Assembly: GCA_964023275.1 (NCBI GenBank)
Contig: OZ029915.1
Location: 36,893,073 to 36,957,072, forward strand
DNA: 64,000 bases
Reading direction: 5' to 3'
Source: Norana najaformis
Lineage: Eukaryota > Annelida > Clitellata > Crassiclitellata > Hormogastridae
Positions 23,401 through 34,335 of the stretch are shown here, piece after piece. Below the pieces are notes generated by a model. It was not told the origin of the DNA, did no database searches, and was given only the letters and a program-made list of their open reading frames with translations. Numbering within the stretch: position 1 is the stretch's first letter; the number at the start of each line of letters is the position of its first letter. A program made the translations under genes and the position numbers.

Positions 23401-26400
23401 GCTTGGATTATAATTGCAGCTTATAAATCAATAAATTCTCACATTATTTTAATTGTAAACATAAAAGTTAAGTTCCATTTAGGTAATACTTTCTGGCCCA
23501 TCACCTGCAATTCTGTGGTTTGAAAATTTTAGAGTATAATGCTTTTGGAAATTACAAAGTTATACACGTGAAAACCTGTATTTTAATTTTACAAGGTATG
23601 AAACAAGTTCTTGTGTTGGTTAGTGCTCTACTGCTGTGAATGTCCATGTCACAGACACTGCACTGTATGCACGCAAGCAGAGCCTAGTGCTGCCTGCACT
23701 GCTGTTATTCAATAGACTACATACACCACAATTCATCTCTTCTATATTTGTTTGCAGTCTCCAACACTAAACTAATGTCTACACGCTAACACTGAAGCCA
23801 CTACTTGCTAATATCAGTTTCACGAGTTTCTAAACTGTTGTCACTATCAGCTATTATAGTCCTAAGCGCTGCTCATAAGTTTAACTGGTCAGGTGCTTTC
23901 CTAAAGCTGCCCTGGTATAGTCTGTTTTCCTTCACTTCCTGGTTCAACTCTGTTGTCTTCGATGTGACTGTGGCTCTCCAGACAATGCTGCTGGTGGATC
24001 AATATTTCTTCTTGACCTGCCCGATGGTGCCTAAGAGAGTGAGTCCTCTTCGGCTCCTACTGCTGTACCCATTGTTGATTCTATTCACATCACCTCCGCT
24101 GCCGTGTCTGAGCTACCCGGCTTTGTGGACACGGGAAATTGTCTGTCTGCAGCATGCACCTGGTAAAAATGTTTGCTTCATACTAACGCAGTCATTGTGT
24201 TCACTGCCCAACCTGGTACATCAACAGACCTGTGTGTGTTTGCATTATCACTGCGATCCATTTATTTTGCCTCTGTAATCCCACACAGTGACTGCTTGTC
24301 CCACCACAAATTCACGGGCTGTGGCTTGAATAATCCGTCATGTCACGAAGCTGTTTCTGTTGCATTTGGCCTTCCAGGCTGGATTCAAGAGCTCCAATAC
24401 AATACTTAGTGCATGTCCCATGAAAAGCATAGCCGGTGTTTCGCTCATCGTAATGTGAGGGGTTTTTTGCAGTCTGCTAATAAAACTGAGTCAGTCTTTT
24501 TGTGAGTGGCCATGGTCAGTTTTGGAGCACCAATAGTATGGAGTTGATTTAGATGTGCAAACATTGGAATACCGGTCGAAGTCTTTTATACTTCCGTGTC
24601 TAGAGCTCTGTTGCATCCTTTGCTGCTGTTTCCATGGCGATGGCAATGTCTTCGGTCTGCTTGTACGTCAGGCTGTCTTTGGTCAGAAGTCAGTTTTGTA
24701 TGGCTTCATTTTTTTAGTCCACAAACAAGACAATCATGCAATGTTGAATCCTAGGCAAACAAAGTTCCATTAGTTTTTGAATTTCGGTGATGAATGCACT
24801 AATTGATTTCTGCTGATCGCGTTTGTGGAAGCAAAACATATGGTGATCACAAGAGGCTTGGAAGGCAAATGATGCTGAAATATTTTGACAATTCCATCAA
24901 ATGACTTTGCAACCAGCTTTCCCGGTGCTGTCAGATTGCGTAGCAGACCATATGTTTTCCTGCCAATCAAACTGAGAAGTGCAGGGACTCCTTTTCCCTC
25001 ATTGATGTTGTTTGTAATAAAATACTGTTCGATACAGTATGCCCAGTCTCCCAATCAATAAAGCCATGATAAATCCCTGTTGCTAGTTGTTATGTGACAT
25101 ATAACATATATAAAATATGTGATACACTGTAATATATATAATATAAAAACCTGAATCTTTACATGCGCTCAACAGGCTCACGTGTTAGCTAGTACTGTAC
25201 TGCCATGATTGTTCAATTTGCCGCTCTTATATATAGGCTTCAAGCATGTTGTGCTGTTTGTATGCATTCAGGCTGGCACAGCCAGTGCTACTGTTATTGG
25301 ATCTACTACTACAATACATATACCACATACAGGAACAGCCTTTCAGCTAACCGGTGATACCAACTCACTCTAAGGTGCACCAGGCCTTTCTTTCTAGTTA
25401 AAGACTTCAAATTGTGGTACCTAAATGCTAAAGATGTTACTACCTCTTGCCACACAGTATTAACTTAAGTATTTCTCTCCTTTTTGCTGAAAAATGTCCT
25501 CCATAGCCTTCCACCAACACTTCTGGTTATGTGTCAACTGGCAAGTTATGCTGATGACCCTACTTCATTTTGCCTCGGGTTCAAAGCAATTATTCTGCTA
25601 GTGGCTGCAGACAGAGAAGGCGTTAGGCTGTTAACATGGAATTGTGGTCACGTGTATGCCCACCCATACACATGACTGAGCAGACTAACCATAAAAAGTA
25701 ACAGAACAGTTCAAGGAGTGAAGATTCTATGCTGTTTTATGACGACAAGAAATAATAAATTTTCTGCTGACCCATTTTGCTCAGAGCCTTTCTTGCTTTC
25801 TTTTCACTTCGACTTTGCCTTTGCCGACTGACGTTTGGAGACAAAATATCCTCCCCAGCCTTTGAAGCCTAAAGCAGGATATAGGACAGAACAGAACATT
25901 GTATTGTTATGTTGCAAAATTATCTTGAATAATAAGAGTTACAACATTGTCAGCATTTCTTCAAAAACTAGAACATGTGTCAGTTTCCTCATATCAGTGA
26001 TGCATAAAACATACAAATGCATGCTAAATCTGCTTTGCTTCTGTAACTATATATATATATATTAGTCAGTATATAAATGTATATATATATATGTCTATAT
26101 ATATGTCTATATATATGTCTATATATATGTCTATATATATGTATATATATATATGTATATATGTACTTTAATGGTGGATTTTCACATGTTTGCTAGCCAA
26201 TGGCACCAAAAGTCAAACCCTGCAGACTGGACTTGCAAGCAGTGTGAGCTCAATACAAATGAAAATATGTGTTGGAAAGTCTCTAAATGATAAAGTTAAG
26301 CAACCATTATAGGCTAATATATCAGGCAAGCCTATCCATCAAAACACATTTTGAAGACCCTTGGAATAGCTTTATTGGGCATGAGATGCTGAACAACTTT

Positions 26401-29400
26401 AGTAATTTACAAATACAGTAATACAAGAATAAAGTCTGTGCTGATAAGAGTATATGGTAAATGCACATGTGCAGAAAAACACAACTGTATGTTGTAATAG
26501 ATAAGTAGCAAGCAGTCAAGATAAAAGTGAAAATGAATGCAGTAAATGATCTGTTTTAACAATGGCGAAAGTTATCATAAACAGAATGAAATTAGAGAAC
26601 TATACAATTACACCATGAGCACTTAGTTTTGTTTTACACAACTTTCGTAAGACACAAATAAGATAGTATGACAACCTTAAGTCATAGCAGACATAACACC
26701 TGTAACAATGACCCTATTACAGGCATAAAGGCCGACCTACAAAATGCAACCAATTGTAGCTGCAGCCGCGTAAGAATGACCTATATGCGTTGAATGAAGG
26801 GCCTTCAACAACAAAGCAGTCTTTGACCTTCAACAATTATAAGCCTATTAGTCGGTTAACAACATATTGTGAACGCCTTCACTCTACACTGCTAAGTCCA
26901 AGTGAAAGGAAAGGAATGAAGTAAAACAAATTTAAACATTCCTGCAAAACAGAAAAAAGCAATTAACTGCAATTAAATTAAAGTCTAATGGTTTTCAAAG
27001 GCAGACAAGTGAAGTGGTAATTTCCAGTTTCTCAGGTTTATCCCCTCACATATATAATATATAAATATGTGACGCCGGCCAAGAAAAGGGACCACTTGTC
27101 GCTTTCTAGAAGAGCTAGAAAACGCCGTTTTAGCCAAGAACATGAATATTCATAGAATTTCGGTTTTTGTATCCAATGAATGCGTCTGCATTTCAGCTTC
27201 ATTTTACTATACCTGGTATTACTGCGCCTGCTATTTTAAAACCAGAATCTGCAGTTAAAGACATGGGTACAGACAGGGTAAAAAAGGGCCCACTTGTCGC
27301 CCAGCATGTTGCCAAGCGTTTGAATCTACTTCGGTATTTTCGGATTTATATAAATCACATATTTATTAATTTTAACTTTAATGAATATTTCTGTTAAATA
27401 TAATTTTTAAAAATGGAATTAGGTAAATTTTCATAGACAGATAAAACTTGCGTCTTTTATAATTACAAATTTTCAAGCGAGGAACTATTTTCTTAGCAAA
27501 CATATACCGAGGTCGCAGAGTGGCCGTTACGCGAAAGTTTAAAGGGAAATAATGGCGGTCAACGCTGACAAAACTTTTCTAGAAATTGCGAATTTGTTGA
27601 ATTTAAAATTATCTACAGAGGAAGTTTCTAATGTGTTGCAAGATTATTTCACTACAGCGAAAGATTGTGACAGTGAAGAATCTTGTGATGAGCATTCTGA
27701 GGTCGAAACGGCTGCTGAATCACAAGTCAGTGAGGTAAATTTTAGTAGCTAGCATACAACTACATGTTAATAGAAAGTAAATGTTCACCCTGACCTAATC
27801 TAATCAAATCTCAGCACTTCTATAGCGCCGCTGTAATAAAGCATCACGCATCAATCGACAGCACTTCAAATCAAAATCGCAATTCTCCTACACTGAGATT
27901 AACCAGTTGCCGTCCTTGAACTTAAAGGCCAATTTCTTCTAACATAAATTTTATTTCCATTGTCAGTCTCTTTTAATTTTAAGACGGTTCAATCACTTAC
28001 ATTTACATTAAAGACGGTAGGTCATCGGGCAGCATCATGCCCTTTCTGTTGCGGGGCCTACTCTGAGGAATGGGTTGGGAGGGCCTCTGAGCAGGCCTCC
28101 TTGAAGGGGCGCTATATAGATTCCTTGAATGAATGAATGAATGAATGAAGACAACAATTATAACAGAATTTCTAACTTTTTTCATGCATTGATTTTATTC
28201 CTCATTTTGTTTCTTAGAATAGTCCATCCGAAGAAGTGCTGCAAGATGAACCAGATGCAGATCCTGTTCCAGTCTTCCGGGATGAAGAGAAAACTTCATA
28301 CATTGCTGCAGCATTTGATGCCCAATTACCAGATATAAATAAGATTGAAGCATTTTTGACAAAAGGATGTCAGTGTCAGCATGGTCCCAACAAATCCATG
28401 TGTACGACACAGCTTAATGCAAGTATGGTTTTTGAGCATCAGTTGCAGATTGCAGAACTTGATTATTTCAACGAGCTACATCAAAATCCTTTGAACGATC
28501 TAATCGTTGGTCAGCTGCGATCTTTCTGTGCCACTGGTGAGAATGTTCTGCGGACGCACAAGAAGAAAACACACCGTTGTATGACACATTCAGTGTTTAG
28601 GTTTGATGGGTTAAGTGTGTGCAAAGCTGTCTACTTTTTCCTGTATAATATCGGTGAAAAGAGGTACAAGAGATTGAAACGCAGACTGAAGGAAGCTGGA
28701 TTATCTCCTGTTTATCATGGCAACACAGGAAAGAAACAGCATCATGTCATGAGTAAAGAACAGTGTTCTGAGGTTGTTCACTTTCTGATTAAATTTGGAG
28801 AAAACCACGGACTGGTTCTTCCAGGTCGAGTTCCAGCTTTCAGGTCACCGGATCTTATTTTATTGCCTAGTCATTTCAGTGTCCAGGGTATGTACAGACA
28901 GTATGCAGAAGCTTGCAAGTTGACCGAAAGAAGACCAACATCATGCAAATCATTCCGTAAAATATGGAAGGAAGCACTGCCAAATCTTATGTTGCAAAGA
29001 CCAAGATCTGATTTATGTGGAACTTGTCACTCGCTAATAACATCAGTTGCCAGCATGTCAAACATGAGTGAGGAAGAAAAGAAGAAACGAACCGCTAAAA
29101 TCAGTAGTCATTTGGATTCTGTGACCATATCCAGAGCTGATTATAGGCAAAGGGTGTTTACGTCTCAACAGAACATTAAAGATCACCCTACAAAAGAACT
29201 TGGAAGAAACAATCCCTGCTCTTTCAAAAAAATGCTGCAGATCGGTTTTGATTATGCACAACAAATTCATATTCCTCAGGATCCTCAGCAACCAGATATT
29301 CTTTGCCCTAGGCCCTATGATGATGCCATAACTCAAACAACATCAGCTGATCATGAAAGAACTGTAGGGACTTTAGAGAACTTGCAAACATTGTCAGAAG

Positions 29401-32400
29401 CATCCTTGGTGATGGCTCGTCGGGCACCACCTACTTGTGGATTTTGCAAGGAGACTGGGCATATTAACAGAAAAAACAAAAACGGATTATTTATGTGCTC
29501 TAAACGTAGAGCTCAAGAAAATAATGATTAGGTGTGACTTCCAATAAAATCTATTGATTCCAGTAGCTGAACGTTTTAGAAATGCATAGCGTCTCTTCAG
29601 TTGTAAAATATTAACGTTGCTCGGCTTCAAGAAACTAACCATAATTTGTTCAAATTTGTTCATATTTGGCTGAAATTTGGTGTTTCTGTAGTTTTTGTAT
29701 AACTGAATTAGATCTGTAAATAAAAATACTAACATGCAAACAATCTTTAAGTTAGGTGTATGTCAATTTTCAAACGCAATTTGCAGAAAATTGATATTTT
29801 ACAATGTTGAAAGTGAAAATGAAAATAGATGCATGAATTTTGGACCAATGAGCCTGAAACTTTTACCCTGACTTCCTTATAGTATCAGCTTATAGAAACT
29901 GGTGATAAGTCCATTTGAGACAAGTGGTCCCTTTTCTTGGCCGGCGTCACATATATTATACATAAATATATAAACATGTATAAAAAAAACACAGATAAAC
30001 ATCATATATAAATAACATGCTTTTGCCTAGAAGAGAGTAGTATCTGAAGAATTTCACCACTGACAAAAATAATTCAGGCTGTAAAATAGTGCATCGGCAC
30101 AGAATCTGTCGGGAGGCATTTTCCTCACTTCCCCAGTCTGTATGCTTCTTACCATGGGTTCCCTCTTCCCTCTGCTTCCGACCACAAATCACAGCATGGG
30201 TAAACAGACACATTTCGGTATGAATCAATGTGTCATTCACATATAATTAGCAATTAATATTATCTATTGGTATTCAAGTACAAATGTGCCAAAAAGTAAT
30301 GATTTCATATTTTATTTTTCTTAATAATCATAAATATTTAGTAAACTTATACCTTTGTAGACTGGTCAGAGGCAGCGACTTTATGTTCCTCTTCATCCAC
30401 TGGAGACTCGTGATCATCACTGTCATCCGACAAGTCTTCAATGGTTACAGTTTTGTTAGCAGTCTTCATTGTCTCTGCTGCATCCAGATGGTCTTCCTTT
30501 TTTCCTGAAATTGGCTTCTCTCCGTGTCCTTTCTTTAGACAGGAATGGTCATGCTTATGCGGAGGTACTTCTGAAGTGACGCTCTTTTCACTTGGATGGC
30601 TCTTCTCGTTGTTCTTCTTCTCTGCAATCTCTGATTGATTTTCTTTGTTCTTGTTTGATCCTTTTCCTTTTTTCTGCTTAGTCCGGGGTTCTGTTTTGGT
30701 AAATGATACTTCTGTCACCTTTTCCAATGGGACATTACCTTCATCGGTTTGACCAGAGGACTTGTCACCTTTCTTTTCCTTTTCCTTATTAGCTGCCTTT
30801 TCCCTCTTCTGTTCTTTAGCCTTACTGTCTTCAGTTGATTTAGCAACCATTGGACTCAAGTTCTTGCCACCTTTTGCTACTCCAGCTGAAGGTATTTCAT
30901 CTTTGTTATCATTTATTTTACCCTGTTTCTTCCCCTTCTTTCTTTTCCTTTGTTCATCAGTTGTTGCTGTTGTTGATATGACTCCACTTACTTCAACCAA
31001 CTCTGAATCATCGGCAGAGAATCCTTCTTTAGTAACAGATATGACTTCAGTCACACCCAAATCTTCTGATCTCAGGTGGGCATCTTTACTGATCCCATTT
31101 GCAGAAGTAGAACTGTGATAGTTTGTTGATGAGTGAAACTCTGCAATGACTTCTTTCTGTGTACCATCTGAATGAAATTTCTGGAAGCTCAAATTATCAG
31201 TAACAGCAGCTACGGGATCAGATGGCTTTCCACTTTCCAAAGGTACTATTATTGATGGCTTGTCAATTTCTTTCCTTTTTGCTAATCCGTCTTCAGCACG
31301 ATCAGTGGTTTTCTCTTGAGCTAATATGTGTTCAGCTGCAACAAAGGGTTTCTCTTCTGCTAACTTCCATACACCTGCAACTGATGTTTTCTCTTCTGCT
31401 AACTTCTCTACAGCTGCAACAGATGTTTTCCCCTCCGCTAACTTCTCTACAGCTTCAACTGATGTTTTCTCTTCTGCTGACTTCTCTGTAGCTGCAACTG
31501 ATGTTTTCTCTTCTGCTAATTTGTGTCCAGATGCAATTGATGTTTTCTCTTCTGCTAACTTCTCTACAGCTGCAACTGATGTTTTCTCTTCTGCTGACTT
31601 CTCTACAGCTGGTACAGCGGTTTTCTCTTCTGCTAACTTCTCTACAGCTTCAACTGATGTTTTCTCTTCTGCTAACTTCTCTACAGCTTCAACTGATGTT
31701 TTCTCTTCTGCTAACTTCTCTACAGCTGCAACTGATGTTTTCCCCTCTGCTAACTTCTCTACAGCTGGTACAGCGGTTTTCTCTTCTGCTAACTTCTCTA
31801 CAGCTTCAACTGATGTTTTCTCTTCTGCTAACTTCTCTACAGCTTCAACTGATGTTTTCTCTTCTGCTAACTTCTCTACAGCTGCAACTGATGTTTTCCC
31901 CTCTGCTAACTTTTCTACAGCTGGTACAGCGGTTTTCTCTTCTGCTAACTTCTCTACAGCTTCAACTGATGTTTTCTCTTCTGCTAACTTCTCTACAGCT
32001 GCAGCTGATGTTTTCTCTTCTGCTGACAATACTTGAACCGGACTACTGTCAAGTTCATCAGCAACTGTTTTGACCTCTTGAGGTCTTGGTTCACCCTGGT
32101 TTGTCAATCCCTGCTTGGAACCAATAAGAGCATCAGCGGAAGGATAAGGCTTTCCAGTATTCTTGTTGAGTGTGCTTTCTAAGTCCTCTTTGGATGCTGA
32201 AACCTCTGTAATAGATCCCGCTTTCGTAAGAGATAAGACCTCAGTCACATTTAACTCTTCTGAACTTAATTTTGCACGCCCACCGCGTGCATTAAAAGTA
32301 AAAGTTGGACTGAAATGGTCAGTTGATGGATGACGTTTCGTAGTGCCATCATACTGCATATCATCTGAAGGAGATTCCTGGAAGCTCAGACCATGAGAAA

Positions 32401-32629
32401 CAACAGTCAAATCAATCGGCTTTTCTCTTTCAGAAGGTTCCGTTAAAGTTGGCTCGTTATATGAGCTATCACCTGCTTTGGAACAGTAGACTGTTGCTGT
32501 CTTACAGTTTAAAAAATCTAAAGCACTGTTGTTAAGTTCAATGACTTTCCGGTTGGAAAGCCGGCTAACTTGTGGTCGATAATGTTCAGTCGACGGAACC
32601 GGTCCAGAAAATTCTTCATCAGACAACAT
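20428..32629 (-). CDS. NACA: NAC alpha subunit gene with giant repeat exon (NACA), whole coding span
   Basis: Five coding exons join in phase: 32629-30353, 25868-25772, 22038-21908, 21485-21222 and 20442-20428 (stop), for a predicted 927 residues. NAC alpha pairs with BTF3/NAC beta at the ribosomal exit tunnel and controls nascent-chain targeting. The family signature is clear: [15 protein letters not shown], the NAC core [24 protein letters not shown], and a C-terminal UBA segment [20 protein letters not shown] ending NAIM-ALTM. Ordinary NACA is about 215 residues; the extra ~720 come from the first coding exon. That resembles vertebrate skeNAC/skNAC, whose large exon is alternatively included. 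Start choice: ATG at 32629 is preceded in frame by TAA just beyond a plausible acceptor at 32653. An internal Met (codon at 30469) would give a normal-length 207-residue form. NACA identity is firm; the long isoform is inferred from splice phases. Confidence 0.88.
21222..21485 (-). CDS. NACA: NACA coding exon 4 (linker and UBA domain)
   Basis: 264 bases (88 codons, phase 0 at both ends). Acceptor TGTGTGCAG|ATTGAT begins [17 protein letters not shown]. An acidic linker ([17 protein letters not shown]) leads to the UBA helix segment [19 protein letters not shown] and then NDIVNAIM, with donor ATG|GTAAGA. The UBA domain is the hallmark separating NAC alpha from NAC beta. Confidence 0.93.
21908..22038 (-). 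CDS. NACA: NACA coding exon 3 (NAC domain core)
   Basis: 131 bases. Acceptor TTTTGTTGTTAG|GC completes the split Gly codon, then [35 protein letters not shown] and IIFGEAR follow. It ends at a consensus donor AGA|GTGAGT in phase 0. This is the beta-barrel dimerisation core of NAC subunits. Confidence 0.92.
22185..22790 (+). mobile_element. Degenerate CR1/L2-like LINE fragment (reverse transcriptase C-terminal region)
   Basis: Conceptual reading gives [39 protein letters not shown] and LEKEQRELL before frames break. The pattern W..H/QC..KA..A...LG, then Y...RPHLEY..QVWSP, then LE..QRR is the conserved C-terminal tail of CR1/L2-type RTs. Many stops and frameshifts make it dead. It lies antisense in the third NACA coding intron. 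Confidence 0.75.
23595..25345 (-). mobile_element. Degenerate Ty3/Gypsy LTR retrotransposon
   Basis: On the minus strand, ~25060-24850 reads as a Gag segment ([50 protein letters not shown]). ~24500-24220 reads as an integrase C-terminal stretch ([20 protein letters not shown], then [14 protein letters not shown]). Protease, RT and RNase H are missing between them. The flanks 25165-25345 and 23595-23765 resemble each other (GTTAGCTAGTACTGTACTGC versus GTTGGTTAGTGCTCTACTGC; a shared CACTGCTGTTATT-type stretch) and are probably LTR remnants. Frames are broken throughout. Same strand as NACA, inside its intron. Confidence 0.65.
25772..25868 (-). CDS. NACA: NACA coding exon 2
   Basis: 97 bases. 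A pyrimidine-rich acceptor (TCCTGCTTTAG) starts a phase-0 exon reading [16 protein letters not shown] and then [17 protein letters not shown], ending one base into a Gly codon (ATGG|GTCAGC). The basic KKARK stretch is the conserved segment just before the NAC domain. It is too short to be found by ORF length alone; I located it by the conserved motif and both splice phases. Confidence 0.88.
26048..26165. repeat. AT-rich microsatellite with TATATATGTC units
   Basis: (TA)n runs are followed by about five direct copies of a 14-base ATATATATGTCTAT-type unit. Intronic simple repeat. Confidence 0.85.
27552..29531 (+). CDS. Transposon-encoded protein, catalytic core probably deleted
   Basis: Exon 27552-27734 (donor GAG|GTAAAT) joins exon 28218-29531 (acceptor TTTCTTAG|AAT) in phase 0, giving 498 residues. 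The middle contains [40 protein letters not shown] and LCGTCHSL. The pattern F...W....P.....P..DLC..C is typical of a family of invertebrate transposon proteins I know only as uncharacterised. In that family [16 protein letters not shown] is normally followed by a long DDE-like core. Here the text instead runs within ~40 residues into a C-terminal CGFCKETGH...C zinc-knuckle-like motif. I infer an internal in-frame loss of the core, so this looks like a DNA-binding but non-catalytic product. A full transposase elsewhere would be needed for movement. Not essential to the host gene. Confidence 0.72.
28040..28148 (+). repeat. SINE-like family C, copy 2, with (AATG)n tail
   Basis: Matches 16640-16735 as described there and ends in about five GAATGAAT-type units. 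It lies in the intron of the transposon gene, so it is a nested insertion or part of the element when it moved. Confidence 0.65.
30353..32629 (-). CDS. NACA: NACA coding exon 1 (giant, 759 codons)
   Basis: 2277 bases are open and end in an excellent donor (ACAAAG|GTATAAGT). Residues ~1-68 are unique. Two diverged copies of one module occur at ~69-141 and ~467-538 (shared [21 protein letters not shown] versus [11 protein letters not shown], and SLTK/SVTK). Nineteen 13-residue units fill 202-448. A Lys/Glu-rich low-complexity stretch follows at ~559-700. The acidic tail [20 protein letters not shown] matches the acidic N-terminal region of ordinary NACA and leads into the next exon. An acceptor-like TTTTTTTAAG precedes 32652. 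The protein is probably disordered throughout. The exon could be constitutive or partly skipped through an internal acceptor; the sequence alone cannot decide. Confidence 0.8.
31286..32026 (-). repeat. Coding minisatellite: nineteen 39-bp (13-residue) units in NACA exon 1
   Basis: Unit consensus [13 protein letters not shown]. Variants TAVPAVEK, the [10 protein letters not shown] form and SVEAVEK recur in the same order every four units, giving a 156-bp higher-order period over units 2-12. The unit length is divisible by three, so both strands stay open here. Antisense frames of 190-236 codons are by-products. Confidence 0.95.
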
Positions 32630-34255
32630 TTTAATGCTGTGGTACTTGTAGACTTAAAAAAATGGATGATGAAAATCAATCTAAAGTCTAATCTGCAAAA
32701 GAAAGTCAACAGTCTGGATAGGTTATTCAAAATCTGAGGCATGAGCCTGCAACTAGGGCTAACAAACATTTGTTTTGAATTATCAGTAAAGAGGCATCAA
32801 AATCTATTATTAGGTCATAATCATATATATTTCACATTAGTCTTGTGGTGCCAACATTTTGTGAAAGCAGTATTAGGCTGCCTTGATTCACTCTCTGTAA
32901 TTCCACAAATGTTTCAAGAAACTGCCAGAATCTCTTTAAAAGGAGTGCAGATGAACAATATCCTGACCCCAGCTACAGTTAGGAAGACTCTAGCTAAAAA
33001 TTACACATAAAGTCCTACGATAAGTCCATACCACATTCTGGCATATCAGCGACATTGAGGGGTGCATGATACAGATATTCTAGTGGTTAGCAGGAGAGAA
33101 TGACATTAGGTAACCCATTTCTGTTTCACTGTTGACCCTTAGTGAACTCTGCTACAAAGGAGCCTGATGAGCCCCTATGTACACTCCTACTTATTCTGCA
33201 ATTACACTCCACCTAAGCAAATTTCTTAATCAAAAACCTAATTCAGCACTGATTCAAATGCCATTCAAATGGCTAACTGACAAGACTGATTACAAACTAA
33301 ACTCAAAGTGCTTTCAAGATGATTAAAGACACAACTAATTCACACTCAAAGTGAACACTTCAACAAAGACAAACAGATCAAGGATTCAGCAGACCCACTG
33401 CTTTCGAAGCGGCATTCCAAATAGTCAAAATAAGCAAGAACATTCTATCGTTTATCTGTTGAATCCTCCTGAACAACAAGTGCATTGGCTGACCTTTGTC
33501 AGTTATGAGATCAGACAGCAAGGAAATGGAATGACCACCCAGTCTGAACCAGGCAACAAATAGTTGAAGCAGCTTTTTAACAGTTACATCCAAACCAGTC
33601 AGGACACCCCATTTTATCAATAAACCCATTCAATGGTCAGCAAGTTCCCTCTTATTCATCCCATCCCAAATTATAAGGGAATAATCCATTATAAACAACA
33701 CTGGTCTGGACAAAGTGGTAAGTGCTTATTGTTTCTTTGTGTGCATCAAATGCATTTTGCTAGTCTTAAATTATGGGTTCATTCTGCCCATTCAAAGTTT
33801 CATGCTGTATTCAGTCAGGCCCAATCAGATTGGATGGTGCCAGAGGGGCCAAATTCGCTCACTACTCGACCTCAGTAGGGCTTCAACTGAAGCCACGCTT
33901 CACAACAAGACTGGTATTTCTCAATAGCAGTTTCACCAGCACGTTCGAATTTACACCCGTGTAAATGTGCGTTTTCCTGTTCAATGTCAAGTTTGCACAG
34001 ACAATATGGGAAACATCTGTTCCAAAAAATTGCAGAACCCAATCCAGGCCTCGTCCTCAAATTCGGGTAGCGGTCCGGGCTTCCCTCCAACTGCGCCTAT
34101 GGGCCACACACAACTGCAACGAATCTTCAACAGAATTTACGTGGCCCACCAGCGTGATCGCTTTAGCCTAAACGGCCGAACGTAGACGTTATGCATGGAC
34201 AAATGAAGAATCAAATATCAAAAAAGCCCGTTGGCTAAAGAAATCTGCAACTCAC

Positions 34256-34335
34256 CTGTTGTCTACAGTGTACAGAAAGGCACTGCTGTATCCAGACTGT
34301 CGTTGGATTTCACGCTGTTTACTGCGATCCGTCTA
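34256..34335 (-). promoter_or_regulatory. Candidate non-coding first exon of NACA
   Basis: A strong donor CAACAG|GTGAGT on the minus strand ends at 34256. The sequence before it has no ATG for about 70 bases, and the next plausible downstream acceptor is at 32653. The 5' boundary is arbitrary and the link to NACA is inferred only from order and spacing. Confidence 0.25.

Larger units (their letters stand above)
27068..29951 (+). mobile_element. DNA transposon with 33-bp perfect terminal inverted repeats
   Basis: 27068-27100 (TGTGACGCCGGCCAAGAAAA...) is repeated exactly in inverted orientation at 29919-29951. The flanks give either a TA or an ATAT target duplication, ambiguous because of AT-rich surroundings. 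A subterminal direct copy of the inner TIR (AAGGGCCCACTTGTCGCC) lies at ~27283-27302. The element contains one two-exon gene on the plus strand and a family C repeat in that gene's intron. It sits in the first coding intron of NACA, in opposite orientation. The perfect TIRs and open frame suggest a fairly young insertion. Superfamily not assigned. Confidence 0.9.

Noticed and set aside
31326..32073. Plus-strand open frames of 190-236 codons with repeats such as [13 protein letters not shown] or [11 protein letters not shown]
   Set aside because: They are antisense to the 39-bp coding repeat of NACA exon 1. The unit is divisible by three, so all its frames stay open. The sense frame has conserved splice connections and the antisense frames do not.
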